The position numbers and the translations under genes were made by a program. Shown here piece after piece: positions 1-7,072 of a stretch of 16,006 bases of DNA. Each line of letters begins with the position of its first letter. Position 1 is the stretch's first letter. The notes beneath the pieces are model-generated. The model ran no database searches. It was given only the letters and a program-made list of their open reading frames with translations, and was not told the DNA's origin. The stretch comes from an uncultured Akkermansia sp. (GTDB lineage: Bacteria > Verrucomicrobiota > Verrucomicrobiia > Verrucomicrobiales > Akkermansiaceae): positions 1 through 16,006 of the forward strand of contig CAJGDB010000036.1 of NCBI GenBank assembly GCA_904502165.1, given 5' to 3'.

Positions 1-460
1 CGGCTTTCTCAAAGAGCGGCTTTTCAAAGGGGAAGGTGCACATCATGAGGTCGAGCACCGCAGCCAGTTTGGGAATGCGCCCTTTCTTCCACGCCCACAC
101 CATGGGGGCTATGAACCATGCAATCTTCGTTTTCGGCGAAACCTTTTTCACGCGCTCGGCCAGACGCTGATTGAAGCCGGGGTAGTCGATAAGCAGCAGG
201 CAATCCGGTTGCTCAGCGGCAATGCGCTCTGTCATTTCCTTGAGCTTGCGGGCAAAGAAACGGATATGGCGCAGCACCTCCACCAGGCCAATCACCGCGG
301 CAGCATCGGCCCAGTCCTCCACTCCCGGAGCAAGGGCGTGCATGCGGTTACCCCCCAGCCCCACAATCTCCATATCAGGCTGGCGGCGCAGCAGTTCCTG
401 AATCACCAATGCACCCTGTTTATCGCCGCTTTTCTCGCCGGCTACTACAAACATCTTCAT
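1..460 (-). CDS. lpxB: Lipid-A-disaccharide synthase, N-terminal part (runs off left edge)
   Basis: Only the first 153 codons are present; the gene continues beyond base 1. LpxB is a peripheral inner-membrane glycosyltransferase that joins UDP-2,3-diacylglucosamine to lipid X to form the lipid A disaccharide. The reverse-strand translation opens MKMFVVAGEKSGDKQGA, matching the family's AGExSGD signature at residues 7-13. It continues with GLGGNRM (about 34-40), VIGLVEVLRHI (about 60-70), IDYPGFNQRL (about 91-100) and WFIAPMVWAWKKGR (about 114-127), all in the order seen in E. coli LpxB. The start at 460 is favoured because a promoter lies directly upstream, with its -10 ending 6 nt before this ATG; an internal ATG at 454 is the alternative. 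No Shine-Dalgarno sequence is visible. The gene is divergent from dedA. Its presence indicates an outer membrane with lipid A. Confidence 0.95.
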   Translation of the reverse strand, partial: MKMFVVAGEKSGDKQGALVIQELLRRQPDMEIVGLGGNRMHALAPGVEDWADAAAVIGLVEVLRHIRFFARKLKEMTERIAAEQPDCLLLIDYPGFNQRLAERVKKVSPKTKIAWFIAPMVWAWKKGRIPKLAAVLDLMMCTFPFEKPLFEKA

Positions 461-466
461 GCCAGC

Positions 467-495
467 ACTCTATCACGCGCGCGAAAAAATTGCAA
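467..495 (-). promoter_or_regulatory. Predicted sigma70-type promoter of lpxB
   Basis: On the minus strand there is a -35 TTGCAA (490-495), a 17-nt spacer and a -10 TAGAGT (467-472). Only 6 nt separate the -10 from the lpxB ATG, so transcription should begin at or next to the start codon. The spacer holds an alternating CACGCGCGCG tract (474-483, plus-strand reading). The -35 hexamer is its own reverse complement. Confidence 0.7.
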
Positions 496-525
496 GAAAA
501 GACTTTTATTCCATGCAAATGTGTG

Positions 526-531
526 CATAAT
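526..531 (+). promoter_or_regulatory. Possible -10 box of the dedA operon
   Basis: CATAAT ends 6 nt before the dedA ATG at 538, the same geometry as the other promoters in this window. No good -35 is visible at 16-18 nt (the region around 502-508 reads ACTTTTA), so this promoter is weaker or activator-dependent, or the call is wrong. Confidence 0.4.
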
Positions 532-537
532 CCCCGC

Positions 538-1170
538 ATGCACGAGTTCCTTGTCTACTGTATGGACTGCATTCAGCACTGGGGCTACTGGGGTGTCATT
601 GTCCTCATGGCCATGGAAAGCTCCATCATCCCGGTGCCAAGTGAGATTGTGGTGCCGCCGGCTGCCATCATTGCGACCTACCCCAATGCCGATATGTCGT
701 TCTGGGGCGTGGTTCTGGCCGGCACGGTGGGTTCCTACCTGGGCTCCTGCGTGATGTATGGCATGGCGCTCTGGCTGGGGCGGCCGTTTGTGTACCGCTT
801 CGGCAAGTATTTCCTGATGCCGCCGCACAAGGTGGAGAAGGCTGAGATCTTCATGAACAAGTACTCCACTGCCGGCATCTTCTTTGCGCGTTTCCTGCCG
901 GTTATCCGCCACCTCATCTCCATTCCGGCCGGTCTGGTCAAAATGAATTTCACCATGTTCAGCCTGGCCACCATCACCGGCTCTGCCATCTGGTGCTGGG
1001 TTCTGGCCTGGTTCGGCGACAAGGTAGGCAGCGAGCATCCGGATATCATGCAGAGCCCGGAGACGCTCGTGCATGCCGTCAAGGATGAATCCCACCTGGT
1101 GGTGCTGGCCATTGTGATGCTGGCTGCCCTGTACGCGCTGATGAAATATATGACCCGCGAAAAGAAATAA
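538..1170 (+). CDS. DedA family (SNARE-associated/VTT domain) inner-membrane protein
   Basis: Polytopic membrane protein of 210 aa, the usual DedA length. DedA proteins act in envelope lipid handling; several are undecaprenyl-phosphate or phospholipid flippases/scramblases and support membrane potential and drug resistance. The N-terminal re-entrant motif is visible as E27-SSIIPVPSE36, and the second as FFARFLPVIR (115-124) followed by a conserved glycine at 132. Hydrophobic segments lie at about 14-32, 55-80, 138-160 and 186-203. The reading frame is open upstream to 409, but the start at 538 is chosen because the DedA homology begins there and the upstream stretch overlaps lpxB and the intergenic promoters. 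It is the first gene of a plus-strand operon with nadA 14 nt downstream. Which lipid it handles cannot be told from sequence. Confidence 0.9.
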   Translation: MHEFLVYCMDCIQHWGYWGVIVLMAMESSIIPVPSEIVVPPAAIIATYPNADMSFWGVVLAGTVGSYLGSCVMYGMALWLGRPFVYRFGKYFLMPPHKVEKAEIFMNKYSTAGIFFARFLPVIRHLISIPAGLVKMNFTMFSLATITGSAIWCWVLAWFGDKVGSEHPDIMQSPETLVHAVKDESHLVVLAIVMLAALYALMKYMTREKK

Positions 1171-1184
1171 CTCCCTTTCCAGCT

Positions 1185-2117
1185 ATGTCCAACGAAAATC
1201 TCATCGATGAAATTCTGCGTCTCAAGAAGGAGCGTAATGCCGTCATTCTGGCGCACAGCTACCAGCGTCCGGAAATCCAGGACCTTGCCGACTTTGTGGG
1301 AGACTCCCTGGCACTTGCCCGCAAGGCCCAGGAGGCCGAGTGCGATGTCATCGTGTTCTGCGGTGTTCATTTCATGGCCGAGACCGCCTGCATCCTGAAC
1401 CCCAGCCGCACCGTACTGCTGCCGGATGCCAATGCAGCCTGCTCGCTGGAGGCCTCCTGCCCGGCTGAGGAGCTGGCTGCTTTCCTGGAGGATAATAAGG
1501 ACAAGAACTACTACGTGATTGCCTACGTAAACTGCTCCATCGGTGTGAAGGCTCTGGCCGATGTGATTGTGACCAGCGGCAACTCCCAGCGCATCATTGA
1601 GACCGCTCCTGCAGACCGCCCCATTCTCTTTGTGCCGGACCGCAACCTGGGGGCCTGGACTTCCCTGCAGACCGGGCGCGTGATGACCATGTGGAATGGA
1701 GCCTGCCACGTTCATGAGCGCTTTACCCGCGACCAGCTGCTGACCACCAAGGCCCAGCACCCGGATGCCCTGGTGGTATGCCACCCGGAATGCCAGGAAC
1801 CTATCCGCCTGCTGGCCGATCATATCTGCTCCACTGAAAAGATGATTCCTTACTGCCGCGAATCAAAATGCAGCAAGTTCATCATCGTGACGGAAACCGG
1901 CATCCTTCATCGTCTCCGCAAGCTGGTTCCGGGCAAGGAATTCATTCCCATGGACATGGGGAAATGCTCCTGCGCTGAGTGCGAGTACATGAAGCTGAAC
2001 ACGCTGGAGAAACTGCGTAACTGCCTGCGCGACATGGCTCCGGAGGTGCGCGTTCCGGAAGAGCTGCGGCTGCGTGCCGCTGCCCCGCTGGAACGCATGC
2101 TGGAGCTCTCTAAATAA
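1185..2117 (+). CDS. nadA: Quinolinate synthase A
   Basis: Cytosolic [4Fe-4S] enzyme that condenses iminoaspartate with dihydroxyacetone phosphate to give quinolinate, the second step of de novo NAD synthesis from aspartate. The product is 310 aa, the short form typical of many bacteria. Family motifs appear in order: AHSYQRPEIQDLADFVGDS (23-41), CGVHFMAETA (59-68), LLPDANAACSLEASC (78-92), VNCSIGVKA (115-123), NGACHVHE (171-178), HPEC (200-203) and GKCSCAECEYM (259-269). The three cluster-ligand cysteines, by comparison with the family, should be C86, C174 and C266. The ATG lies 14 nt after the dedA stop, so the two are probably co-transcribed; no Shine-Dalgarno is visible. The usual partners nadB and nadC are not in this window. 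Confidence 0.96.
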   Translation: MSNENLIDEILRLKKERNAVILAHSYQRPEIQDLADFVGDSLALARKAQEAECDVIVFCGVHFMAETACILNPSRTVLLPDANAACSLEASCPAEELAAFLEDNKDKNYYVIAYVNCSIGVKALADVIVTSGNSQRIIETAPADRPILFVPDRNLGAWTSLQTGRVMTMWNGACHVHERFTRDQLLTTKAQHPDALVVCHPECQEPIRLLADHICSTEKMIPYCRESKCSKFIIVTETGILHRLRKLVPGKEFIPMDMGKCSCAECEYMKLNTLEKLRNCLRDMAPEVRVPEELRLRAAAPLERMLELSK

Positions 2118-2119
2118 AT

Positions 2120-3118
2120 ATGAATCTGGCGCCGCACATCCTGGCTCACGGCAACTGGATTTCCATGGCAGAGTTCATGGAGCTGGCGCTTTATGACCCG
2201 GAGGGCGGGTACTATAACACCAATATCGCCGATATCGGTTACAGGGGCGATTTTTCCACCACTGCCACCATGAGCGACTTGCTCGCACGCCGGCTGGTGC
2301 AGCAGTGGCAGCAGAGCTGCCAGGCGTTTGGCCGCCGCCTGCCCATTATTGAAATCGGTGGAGGCAATGGCGATATGGCTGTCAGCATGGCTCGCAGCCT
2401 GGGCTTCTTCAACCGCCTGCGAGTACGCTATTACATGGTGGACCGCTCCAAGGCGCTGCGCGATTTGCAACTCATGGTAGGCGGTAATTTTGTGCGGGTG
2501 TACGAAACGATTGAAAAAGCGCTCAAGCACGCCGGGGGACGGGCTTTCATTTTCTCCAATGAGCTGCCGGATGCCTTCCCGGCCCGCCAGTTTGTATTCC
2601 AGGAGGGCAAGTGGCTGGAGCTGGGCTTCTCGGTAAACCACGGCCACATTGTCCGTGCGGTGAAGGAACGCCCGCTGCCGGAATCCAGTGCCTTTGCCCG
2701 CTGGGCATTCGAAGGGCAGATTGTGGAGGTGCAGGAAAGCTACCACAAGTGGTACGCAGCATGGCAACCGCTCTGGAAATGCGGTACACTGGTTACTATT
2801 GACTATGGCGAGCTGAATGATACGCTCTACCACCGCCGCCCTGCCGGTACGCTGCGCGGATATAAGGCCCACCAGCTGGTGCAGGCCGATGAACTGCCGG
2901 CTCTGGCCGGGCGCTGCGATGTGACCGCCGATGTCAACTTCACCGACCTGCTGCAGCTGGCGCAGAACTGCGTGGGAGACCGCATCCAGTACATGGGCCA
3001 GCACGATTACCTCGCGCCCCTGGCAGACCCCACCAGCGCCGCAGACCGCCACCTGATTGCTGTGCCTGGCGCAGGCGACCATTTCAACGTACTCATCCAG
3101 CACCGTTTCCATTCATGA
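2120..3118 (+). CDS. SAM-dependent methyltransferase, MidA/NDUFAF7 family
   Basis: A 332-aa class I methyltransferase of the DUF185 family. The mitochondrial relative NDUFAF7 dimethylates an arginine on the complex I subunit NDUFS2; bacterial substrates are mostly unknown. Family hallmarks are the N-terminal MAEFMELALYDPEGGYY (16-32), GDFSTTATMS (43-52), the SAM-binding loop IEIGGGNGDMA (77-87), an acidic residue after strand 2 in MVDRS (106-110), SNELPDAFP (146-154), TIDYGE (226-231), GTLRGYKAHQ (243-252) and CDVTADVNF (266-274). The start lies 2 nt after the nadA stop and the stop overlaps the next ATG as ATGA, so translation is probably coupled. A respiratory complex I target is an inference from the eukaryotic family; nothing in this window confirms it. 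Confidence 0.9.
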   Translation: MNLAPHILAHGNWISMAEFMELALYDPEGGYYNTNIADIGYRGDFSTTATMSDLLARRLVQQWQQSCQAFGRRLPIIEIGGGNGDMAVSMARSLGFFNRLRVRYYMVDRSKALRDLQLMVGGNFVRVYETIEKALKHAGGRAFIFSNELPDAFPARQFVFQEGKWLELGFSVNHGHIVRAVKERPLPESSAFARWAFEGQIVEVQESYHKWYAAWQPLWKCGTLVTIDYGELNDTLYHRRPAGTLRGYKAHQLVQADELPALAGRCDVTADVNFTDLLQLAQNCVGDRIQYMGQHDYLAPLADPTSAADRHLIAVPGAGDHFNVLIQHRFHS

Positions 3119-4203
3119 CCCTCCGCATCAGATTCGCCCTGACTTCCCTGATTCTTGCAGGATTCGGGACGCTGCTGCTGGCAGGGGATTTGCTGATGCC
3201 GCGCTGGCTCTGCCGGGGCGGGGAATGGACAGGCCCGGTAACGGATCATTTCGATGGTGTCTTCTTCTACAACGCCGAACCCAGTACGCTCTACAAAAGC
3301 AGCAACCTGCTGCAATGGCTCAGCCAGCGCCACCAGAAAGGCGACTACCCCACCATACAGCAGAACTCCCACCAACCCCAGCTCGCTCCCTGTGTCGACA
3401 GCCAGGATTGGGAAGTCACCATGGTGAACCACTCTTCCATGCTCATTCGCACCGCCGGCCTCAACATTCTGACCGACCCGGTGTGGAGCGATTTCACCAG
3501 CCCGCTCCAAGGCTTCGGTCCTAAGCGCCACCGCCCCGTCGGTCTGAAGTGGGAAGAGTTGCCGAAAATCGACATCTGCCTCATCTCGCACGACCACTAC
3601 GACCATTACGACGCTGACACCCTGCGTAAGCTGGCCCGGGAACACAGGCCGCTCTTCATCGTTCCCCTGGGACTGGGCGGGCTTCTCCAGTACCACTGCG
3701 GGGAACAGACCCGCATCATCGAGGCCGACTGGTGGGAAACTATTCAGCATGGGAAACTGCAGGTTTGCCTTACACCGGCCAAACATTGGAGCAACCGCTA
3801 CCGCAAAACCTACACCCGCAACCGCTCGCTCTGGTGCGGGTTCTTCCTGAAATCTCCCGGCGGCCCATCCATTTACTACGTAGGGGATTCTGCCCGCTCC
3901 GGCTGCTTTGCCGATATCCGGGCCCGCCTGGGTTCACCGGATGTAGCGCTCATCCCTATCGGCGCTTATAAACCAGACTGGATTCGCAACGGACATATCT
4001 CTCCGGCAGAGGCCGTAGAGGTTTTCCAGACCTTGCAGCCACGCCAGGCCATTGCCTGCCATTTCGGCACCTGGCAGCTGGCCAATGAGGGCTATCAGGA
4101 AACGCTCAATGACCTGAACACCGCCCTGCAGAAAAACAACATCCCCGCAGAGCGCTTCATTGCTCCGGATAACGGGCAGACTCTGCGGGGAAAAGCTGAT
4201 TGA
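3115..4203 (+). CDS. Metallo-beta-lactamase-fold hydrolase, NAPE-PLD-like
   Basis: A 362-aa metal-dependent hydrolase of the NAPE-phospholipase D/L-ascorbate lactonase-like branch. Metal ligands are visible: HDHYDHYD gives H159, H161, D163 and H164, then H224 in PAKHWSNR, D258 in YYVGDSA and H316 in CHFGTW; H294 in NGHISPAEA matches a catalytic-site position of NAPE-PLD. The substrate-fold motif NHSSMLIRT-GLNILTDPVWS (105-125) is typical. Residues 7-27 form a hydrophobic N-terminal helix with no clear cleavage site, so the enzyme is probably exported or tethered to the inner membrane and faces the periplasm. It is the last gene of the dedA-nadA-midA operon, overlapping midA by 4 nt. Bacterial relatives may act on N-acyl phospholipids or other lipids; the true substrate is not known. 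Confidence 0.88.
   Translation: MTLRIRFALTSLILAGFGTLLLAGDLLMPRWLCRGGEWTGPVTDHFDGVFFYNAEPSTLYKSSNLLQWLSQRHQKGDYPTIQQNSHQPQLAPCVDSQDWEVTMVNHSSMLIRTAGLNILTDPVWSDFTSPLQGFGPKRHRPVGLKWEELPKIDICLISHDHYDHYDADTLRKLAREHRPLFIVPLGLGGLLQYHCGEQTRIIEADWWETIQHGKLQVCLTPAKHWSNRYRKTYTRNRSLWCGFFLKSPGGPSIYYVGDSARSGCFADIRARLGSPDVALIPIGAYKPDWIRNGHISPAEAVEVFQTLQPRQAIACHFGTWQLANEGYQETLNDLNTALQKNNIPAERFIAPDNGQTLRGKAD
4143..4190 (-). terminator. Long-loop inverted repeat, possible terminator of the U32-hpt unit
   Basis: CCCCGCAGAG (4143-4152) and CTCTGCGGGG (4181-4190) are perfect 10-bp inverted repeats separated by 28 nt. On the minus strand the stem is followed by ATGTTGTTTTT, giving it some terminator character about 25-70 nt after the hpt stop. 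It lies inside the 3' end of the opposing hydrolase gene, so it could instead be a chance result of coding sequence. Confidence 0.35.
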
Positions 4204-4213
4204 GAGCCAGAAA

Positions 4214-4732
4214 TTAATCGCGCACAACACCCACGTAGGGCAGATTGCGGTACAAGGAGCCATCGGCATCCATGCCGTATCCCACAAGATACAGGTTAGG
4301 AGCCACCAGGCCTGCATAATCGGCCTCAAACTCCACACGGCGGCCTTCCGGCTTGTCCACCGCCACGGCTGTCACCACCTCGGCTGCTCCCAGTCTCAAC
4401 AGCTCAGCCTTCACATTCTTCAGCGTCACGCCGCTATCCAGCACATCATCCAGAACCAGCACCCGCATTCCTTCACAATAAGGCACGGGGGTCTTCCAGG
4501 TGATTTTTCCGCTGGTTTCGCGAGCCGCTCCATAGCTGGAGACCCGGGCGGTTTCCAGAATAAAGTTCACCGGGAGCAGCCGCAGCAGGTCTGCTGTAAA
4601 CCAAAGGGCTCCATTCAGCAGAGAAAGGACCTTAACCGGACGCTCATCTCCGAAACGTTCAACCAGCTTTGCCGCCATTTCTCGCAATGCGGCGGCCATT
4701 TGTTCTTCCGTGAAAAGAGGTTCTATCTCCAT
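4214..4732 (-). CDS. hpt: Hypoxanthine (guanine) phosphoribosyltransferase
   Basis: Purine-salvage enzyme that transfers phosphoribose from PRPP to hypoxanthine or guanine, giving IMP or GMP in the cytosol. The product is 172 aa, normal for bacterial Hpt. Visible motifs are LSLLNGA (36-42), the PRPP-binding loop VLVLDDVLDSGVTL (91-104), the base-contacting lysine region AVDKPEGRR (124-132) and the C-terminal VGYGMD...YRNLPYVGVV (150-170). It starts 2 nt after the stop of the upstream U32 gene, so it is probably expressed from that gene's promoter. It is convergent with the NAPE-PLD-like gene, leaving 10 nt between the two stops. Confidence 0.95.
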   Translation of the reverse strand: MEIEPLFTEEQMAAALREMAAKLVERFGDERPVKVLSLLNGALWFTADLLRLLPVNFILETARVSSYGAARETSGKITWKTPVPYCEGMRVLVLDDVLDSGVTLKNVKAELLRLGAAEVVTAVAVDKPEGRRVEFEADYAGLVAPNLYLVGYGMDADGSLYRNLPYVGVVRD

Positions 4733-4734
4733 GA

Positions 4735-5994
4735 TTACTTGAGTTTTCTGCGGGTTACTATATAAACTTTGTCACCGTGCCGCACTTTCTGAGGCACGGC
4801 AATGAGTGCGGTAGCCCCCTTGGGAGCAACCTCCACGACCTGGGTTTCACCATGTTCATCATCGCACCGGACTTCAGGCACAGTGACTCGCACAATACCT
4901 GTGGTCACGCCTGTTATCTCAATTTTATCACCAGAGGCAACAGGACCGGCCTCAAGCCGGATTTCAGCCACACCTGCTTTACCATACCAGCGCATCACAC
5001 GCCCCAGGTGCTGCCGCTGCTCCAGAGCCAGGCTGTTCGAGCAGCCGCTCCAGGTTTCCCACTCCTCGCCCAGATAGTAACCGCCATGCCAGAACTGCCG
5101 GTTAAAGACACGCAGGAGTTCTTCCTCCCACACAGCCACTTTCTCCGGTGTCCATTCTCCGGCGGCGCAGCTCTGCACAGCCTCCTTGTACACAGAGGTA
5201 ACAGTGGAAACATAGGCCTCCGAGCGCCCGCGGCCCTCCAGCTTGAACACCGATACACCAGCCTCTACCAGCTGGTCAATCACGCGGATGGTGCAGATAT
5301 CCTTGGGTGACATGATGTACTGGTTGTCAATATCCATCTCGAACCCGGTCTCTGTATCCGTCACGCGGTATTTGCGGCGGCAGAGCTGGTAGCACTGGCC
5401 CCGATTGGCGCTGGTATTGTAGGCAGCCAGGCTCATGCCGCACTTGCCGGATATACCAATGCAGAGAGCCCCATGGGCAAAGATTTCGATACGGACCAGC
5501 CTGCCGGAGGGCCCGGTGATATTCTCCTCCCGGATTCCCTCGATGATACGGCGAATCTGGCTGAGCTTCAATTCGCGGGCCAGCACCATCACGTCTGCAT
5601 AAGCGGCAAAGAACCGTACCGCCCCCATGTTGCACACATTCGCCTGCACGGAGATGTGCACCTCCAATCCGATGCTGTGGGCGTAGGAAATAACAGCAAG
5701 GTCTGCCGCAATCACGGCATCCACACCGGACTCCTTGGCCTGGCGCAGAAGCTGCTGCATGCCCTCCAGCTCCTCATCGTATATGATGATATTGCAGGTC
5801 AGGTAGGCCTTGGCACCGCAGGCGTGGCACATGCGAGCCACTTTAGGCAGGTCCTCTACGGTGAAGTTCACGGATGAACGAGCCCGCATGTTGTACATTC
5901 CTACACCAAAGTACACACTGTCTGCCCCGGCTCGCAGCGCGGCGGCCAGCGATTCAAATGACCCGGCGGGCGACATGATTTCCAAGTCCTGCAT
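4735..5994 (-). CDS. Peptidase U32 family protein (TrhP/YegQ-like)
   Basis: A 419-aa cytosolic protein of the U32 family. Members such as E. coli TrhP (YegQ) take part in prephenate-dependent 5-hydroxyuridine formation in tRNA; older annotations call them collagenase-like proteases. The N-terminus has MSPAGSFESLAAALRAGADSVYFG split over residues 7-30. The family signature is complete: E170, F172, G175-ALC178, G183-KC185 and S188, followed by NRGQCYQLCRR (198-207), giving four clustered cysteines (178, 185, 201, 205). KLEGRGRSEAYVSTVTSVY (251-269) is also conserved. A beta-rich C-terminal domain spans about 330-415. The frame is open up to 6051, but 5994 is chosen because homology begins at MQDLEIMSPAG and a promoter ends 7 nt before this ATG. 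A tRNA modification role is inferred from the family. Confidence 0.9.
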   Translation of the reverse strand: MQDLEIMSPAGSFESLAAALRAGADSVYFGVGMYNMRARSSVNFTVEDLPKVARMCHACGAKAYLTCNIIIYDEELEGMQQLLRQAKESGVDAVIAADLAVISYAHSIGLEVHISVQANVCNMGAVRFFAAYADVMVLARELKLSQIRRIIEGIREENITGPSGRLVRIEIFAHGALCIGISGKCGMSLAAYNTSANRGQCYQLCRRKYRVTDTETGFEMDIDNQYIMSPKDICTIRVIDQLVEAGVSVFKLEGRGRSEAYVSTVTSVYKEAVQSCAAGEWTPEKVAVWEEELLRVFNRQFWHGGYYLGEEWETWSGCSNSLALEQRQHLGRVMRWYGKAGVAEIRLEAGPVASGDKIEITGVTTGIVRVTVPEVRCDDEHGETQVVEVAPKGATALIAVPQKVRHGDKVYIVTRRKLK

Positions 5995-6001
5995 GCGCGA
6001 A

Positions 6002-6030
6002 AGTGTAACCGCTATTGAACAAAAGGTCAA
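6002..6030 (-). promoter_or_regulatory. Predicted promoter of the U32-hpt unit
   Basis: On the minus strand there is a -35 TTGACC (6025-6030), a 17-nt spacer and a -10 TACACT (6002-6007). The -10 ends 7 nt before the ATG at 5994. This placement excludes the longer start at 6051 and predicts a leaderless mRNA. Confidence 0.65.
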
Positions 6031-6113
6031 GGAGGAAGCGTTCTGCACCATCTCTCTTCCCGAGAAAAATGATGTCTACACCCCCCGTTGGGCCATTGTA
6101 ACGCAAATCTTGC

Positions 6114-6142
6114 TTGCAATGCATGGCGGCATGCGCTAGAGT
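6114..6142 (+). promoter_or_regulatory. Predicted promoter of the exported hypothetical gene
   Basis: There is a -35 TTGCAA (6114-6119), a 17-nt spacer and a -10 TAGAGT (6137-6142). These are the same two hexamers as the lpxB promoter. The start codon follows 22 nt after the -10, the longest predicted leader among the unit-leading genes here (about 15 nt). GTGGGAA within it is at best a weak ribosome-binding site. Confidence 0.65.
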
Positions 6143-6164
6143 TGTGGGAACAGATAGATTTGGT

Positions 6165-6959
6165 ATGAAAAAACATTTCTTCCTGCTGGCGGCATGCCTG
6201 TTTACCCTGCTTCCCACGTCCTCTGCGACGGCGCTGTTCACCAAGGCCAGCGAATTCAAGGTACGAGAGGGAGTAACCTGTACTGAAGGCAGGCTGACCG
6301 GTGCAGCCGAGACCCTGTATTCCCGCCTGCCCATCTATAATGTCTCCCATTTCCGCAAGGCGAATGTCGCTTCATCTGCTGTTGCGGTTACAATCGACCT
6401 CACTGCGGCAGCCAGTGTTACAAGACCCACTCCTCTGCTTTCATTTGAAGGTGTTCATGAGCTGGGCATCATGGCTACGCCTGAGGGCATCCGGGGTAAT
6501 TGGCATGGACGCCCCTGGGGTGAGACCCTCCCCTACGAGAAACTGACCAGCAATCCGGCCGTTTTCACCCGCAAGGGTTCCTCCTATATCACCCTCACCA
6601 TTGTGGCTTCCGGCTGCCGGGGTGCCGGCTGGAATGGCATCGGCGGCATCATGGGTTACGATGTCAATGGCTCTCTTGCTGTATCCTACCCCCTGCTTGC
6701 TTCGGCGGACAATAAGGAGTTCTCCGCCATCACTGCCAATACGGAGCTGGTAAAGAGCATTTCTGTTTCACCCAGGGTCAGCCGCAATGCTGCCATGGTT
6801 GCCCAGCAGGCTGCCCAGCAGGCCCAGCACCTGCAGCGCAAACACCTCAAGACCCGTGGCGAGTGGCTCTCTCCCACGCAATGGCTGTTTGTCGGCATTG
6901 GAGCATTCGTCCTTATCGGCACACTCAGCATTGGTTGTTTCCGCAAGGGTAAGTGGTGA
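6165..6959 (+). CDS. Exported protein of unknown function with C-terminal membrane anchor
   Basis: I do not recognise this 264-aa protein. It opens with a typical signal peptide, MKKHFFLLAACLFTLLPTSSATA, split here as charged MKK, a hydrophobic core 5-17 and likely cleavage after residue 21 or 23. The mature part (about 24-190) is rich in Thr, Ser, Gly and aromatic residues and looks beta-rich; a LamG/concanavalin-like fold is possible but unsupported. Residues about 207-226 form an Ala/Gln-rich, probably helical stretch (VAQQAAQQAQHLQ). A single membrane helix lies near the end (WLFVGIGAFVLIGTLSIGC), then FRKGKW, a basic tail expected to stay in the cytoplasm. The predicted topology is therefore a periplasmic domain held by a C-terminal anchor. 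The start at 6165, not the open frame from 6114, is set by the signal peptide and by the promoter. It is monocistronic, with a terminator 25 nt after the stop. Confidence 0.8.
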   Translation: MKKHFFLLAACLFTLLPTSSATALFTKASEFKVREGVTCTEGRLTGAAETLYSRLPIYNVSHFRKANVASSAVAVTIDLTAAASVTRPTPLLSFEGVHELGIMATPEGIRGNWHGRPWGETLPYEKLTSNPAVFTRKGSSYITLTIVASGCRGAGWNGIGGIMGYDVNGSLAVSYPLLASADNKEFSAITANTELVKSISVSPRVSRNAAMVAQQAAQQAQHLQRKHLKTRGEWLSPTQWLFVGIGAFVLIGTLSIGCFRKGKW

Positions 6960-6984
6960 TTCCTACCCGTTTTCCGCTGTTCAA

Positions 6985-7014
6985 AAGCCCCGCCGGATTC
7001 ATCCGGCGGGGCTT
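6985..7014 (+). terminator. Strong hairpin terminator after the exported hypothetical gene
   Basis: AAGCCCCGCCGGAT (6985-6998) pairs perfectly with ATCCGGCGGGGCTT (7001-7014) across a 2-nt loop, starting 25 nt after the stop. The downstream sequence CTTCTGTCT is T-rich but not a clean T-run. The A-run before the stem gives some terminator character on the opposite strand. Confidence 0.75.
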
Positions 7015-7072
7015 CTTCTGTCTCCAGGGGCAGAGAAAGAACCTTTTATTTTCCCTACGCGGCATCTACCGC

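Noticed and set aside
409..537. N-terminal extension of the DedA frame up to 409
   Set aside because: It overlaps lpxB coding sequence and the divergent promoters, adds 43 residues with no DedA homology, and a -10-like box sits 6 nt before the ATG at 538.
735..1823. Long minus-strand frame of 362 codons across dedA and nadA
   Set aside because: It is antisense to two well-supported genes and has no family motif; it follows from GC-rich codon structure.
5995..6051. Longer U32 start at 6051
   Set aside because: The added 19 residues contain the predicted promoter, and U32 homology starts at MQDLEIMSPAG (5994).
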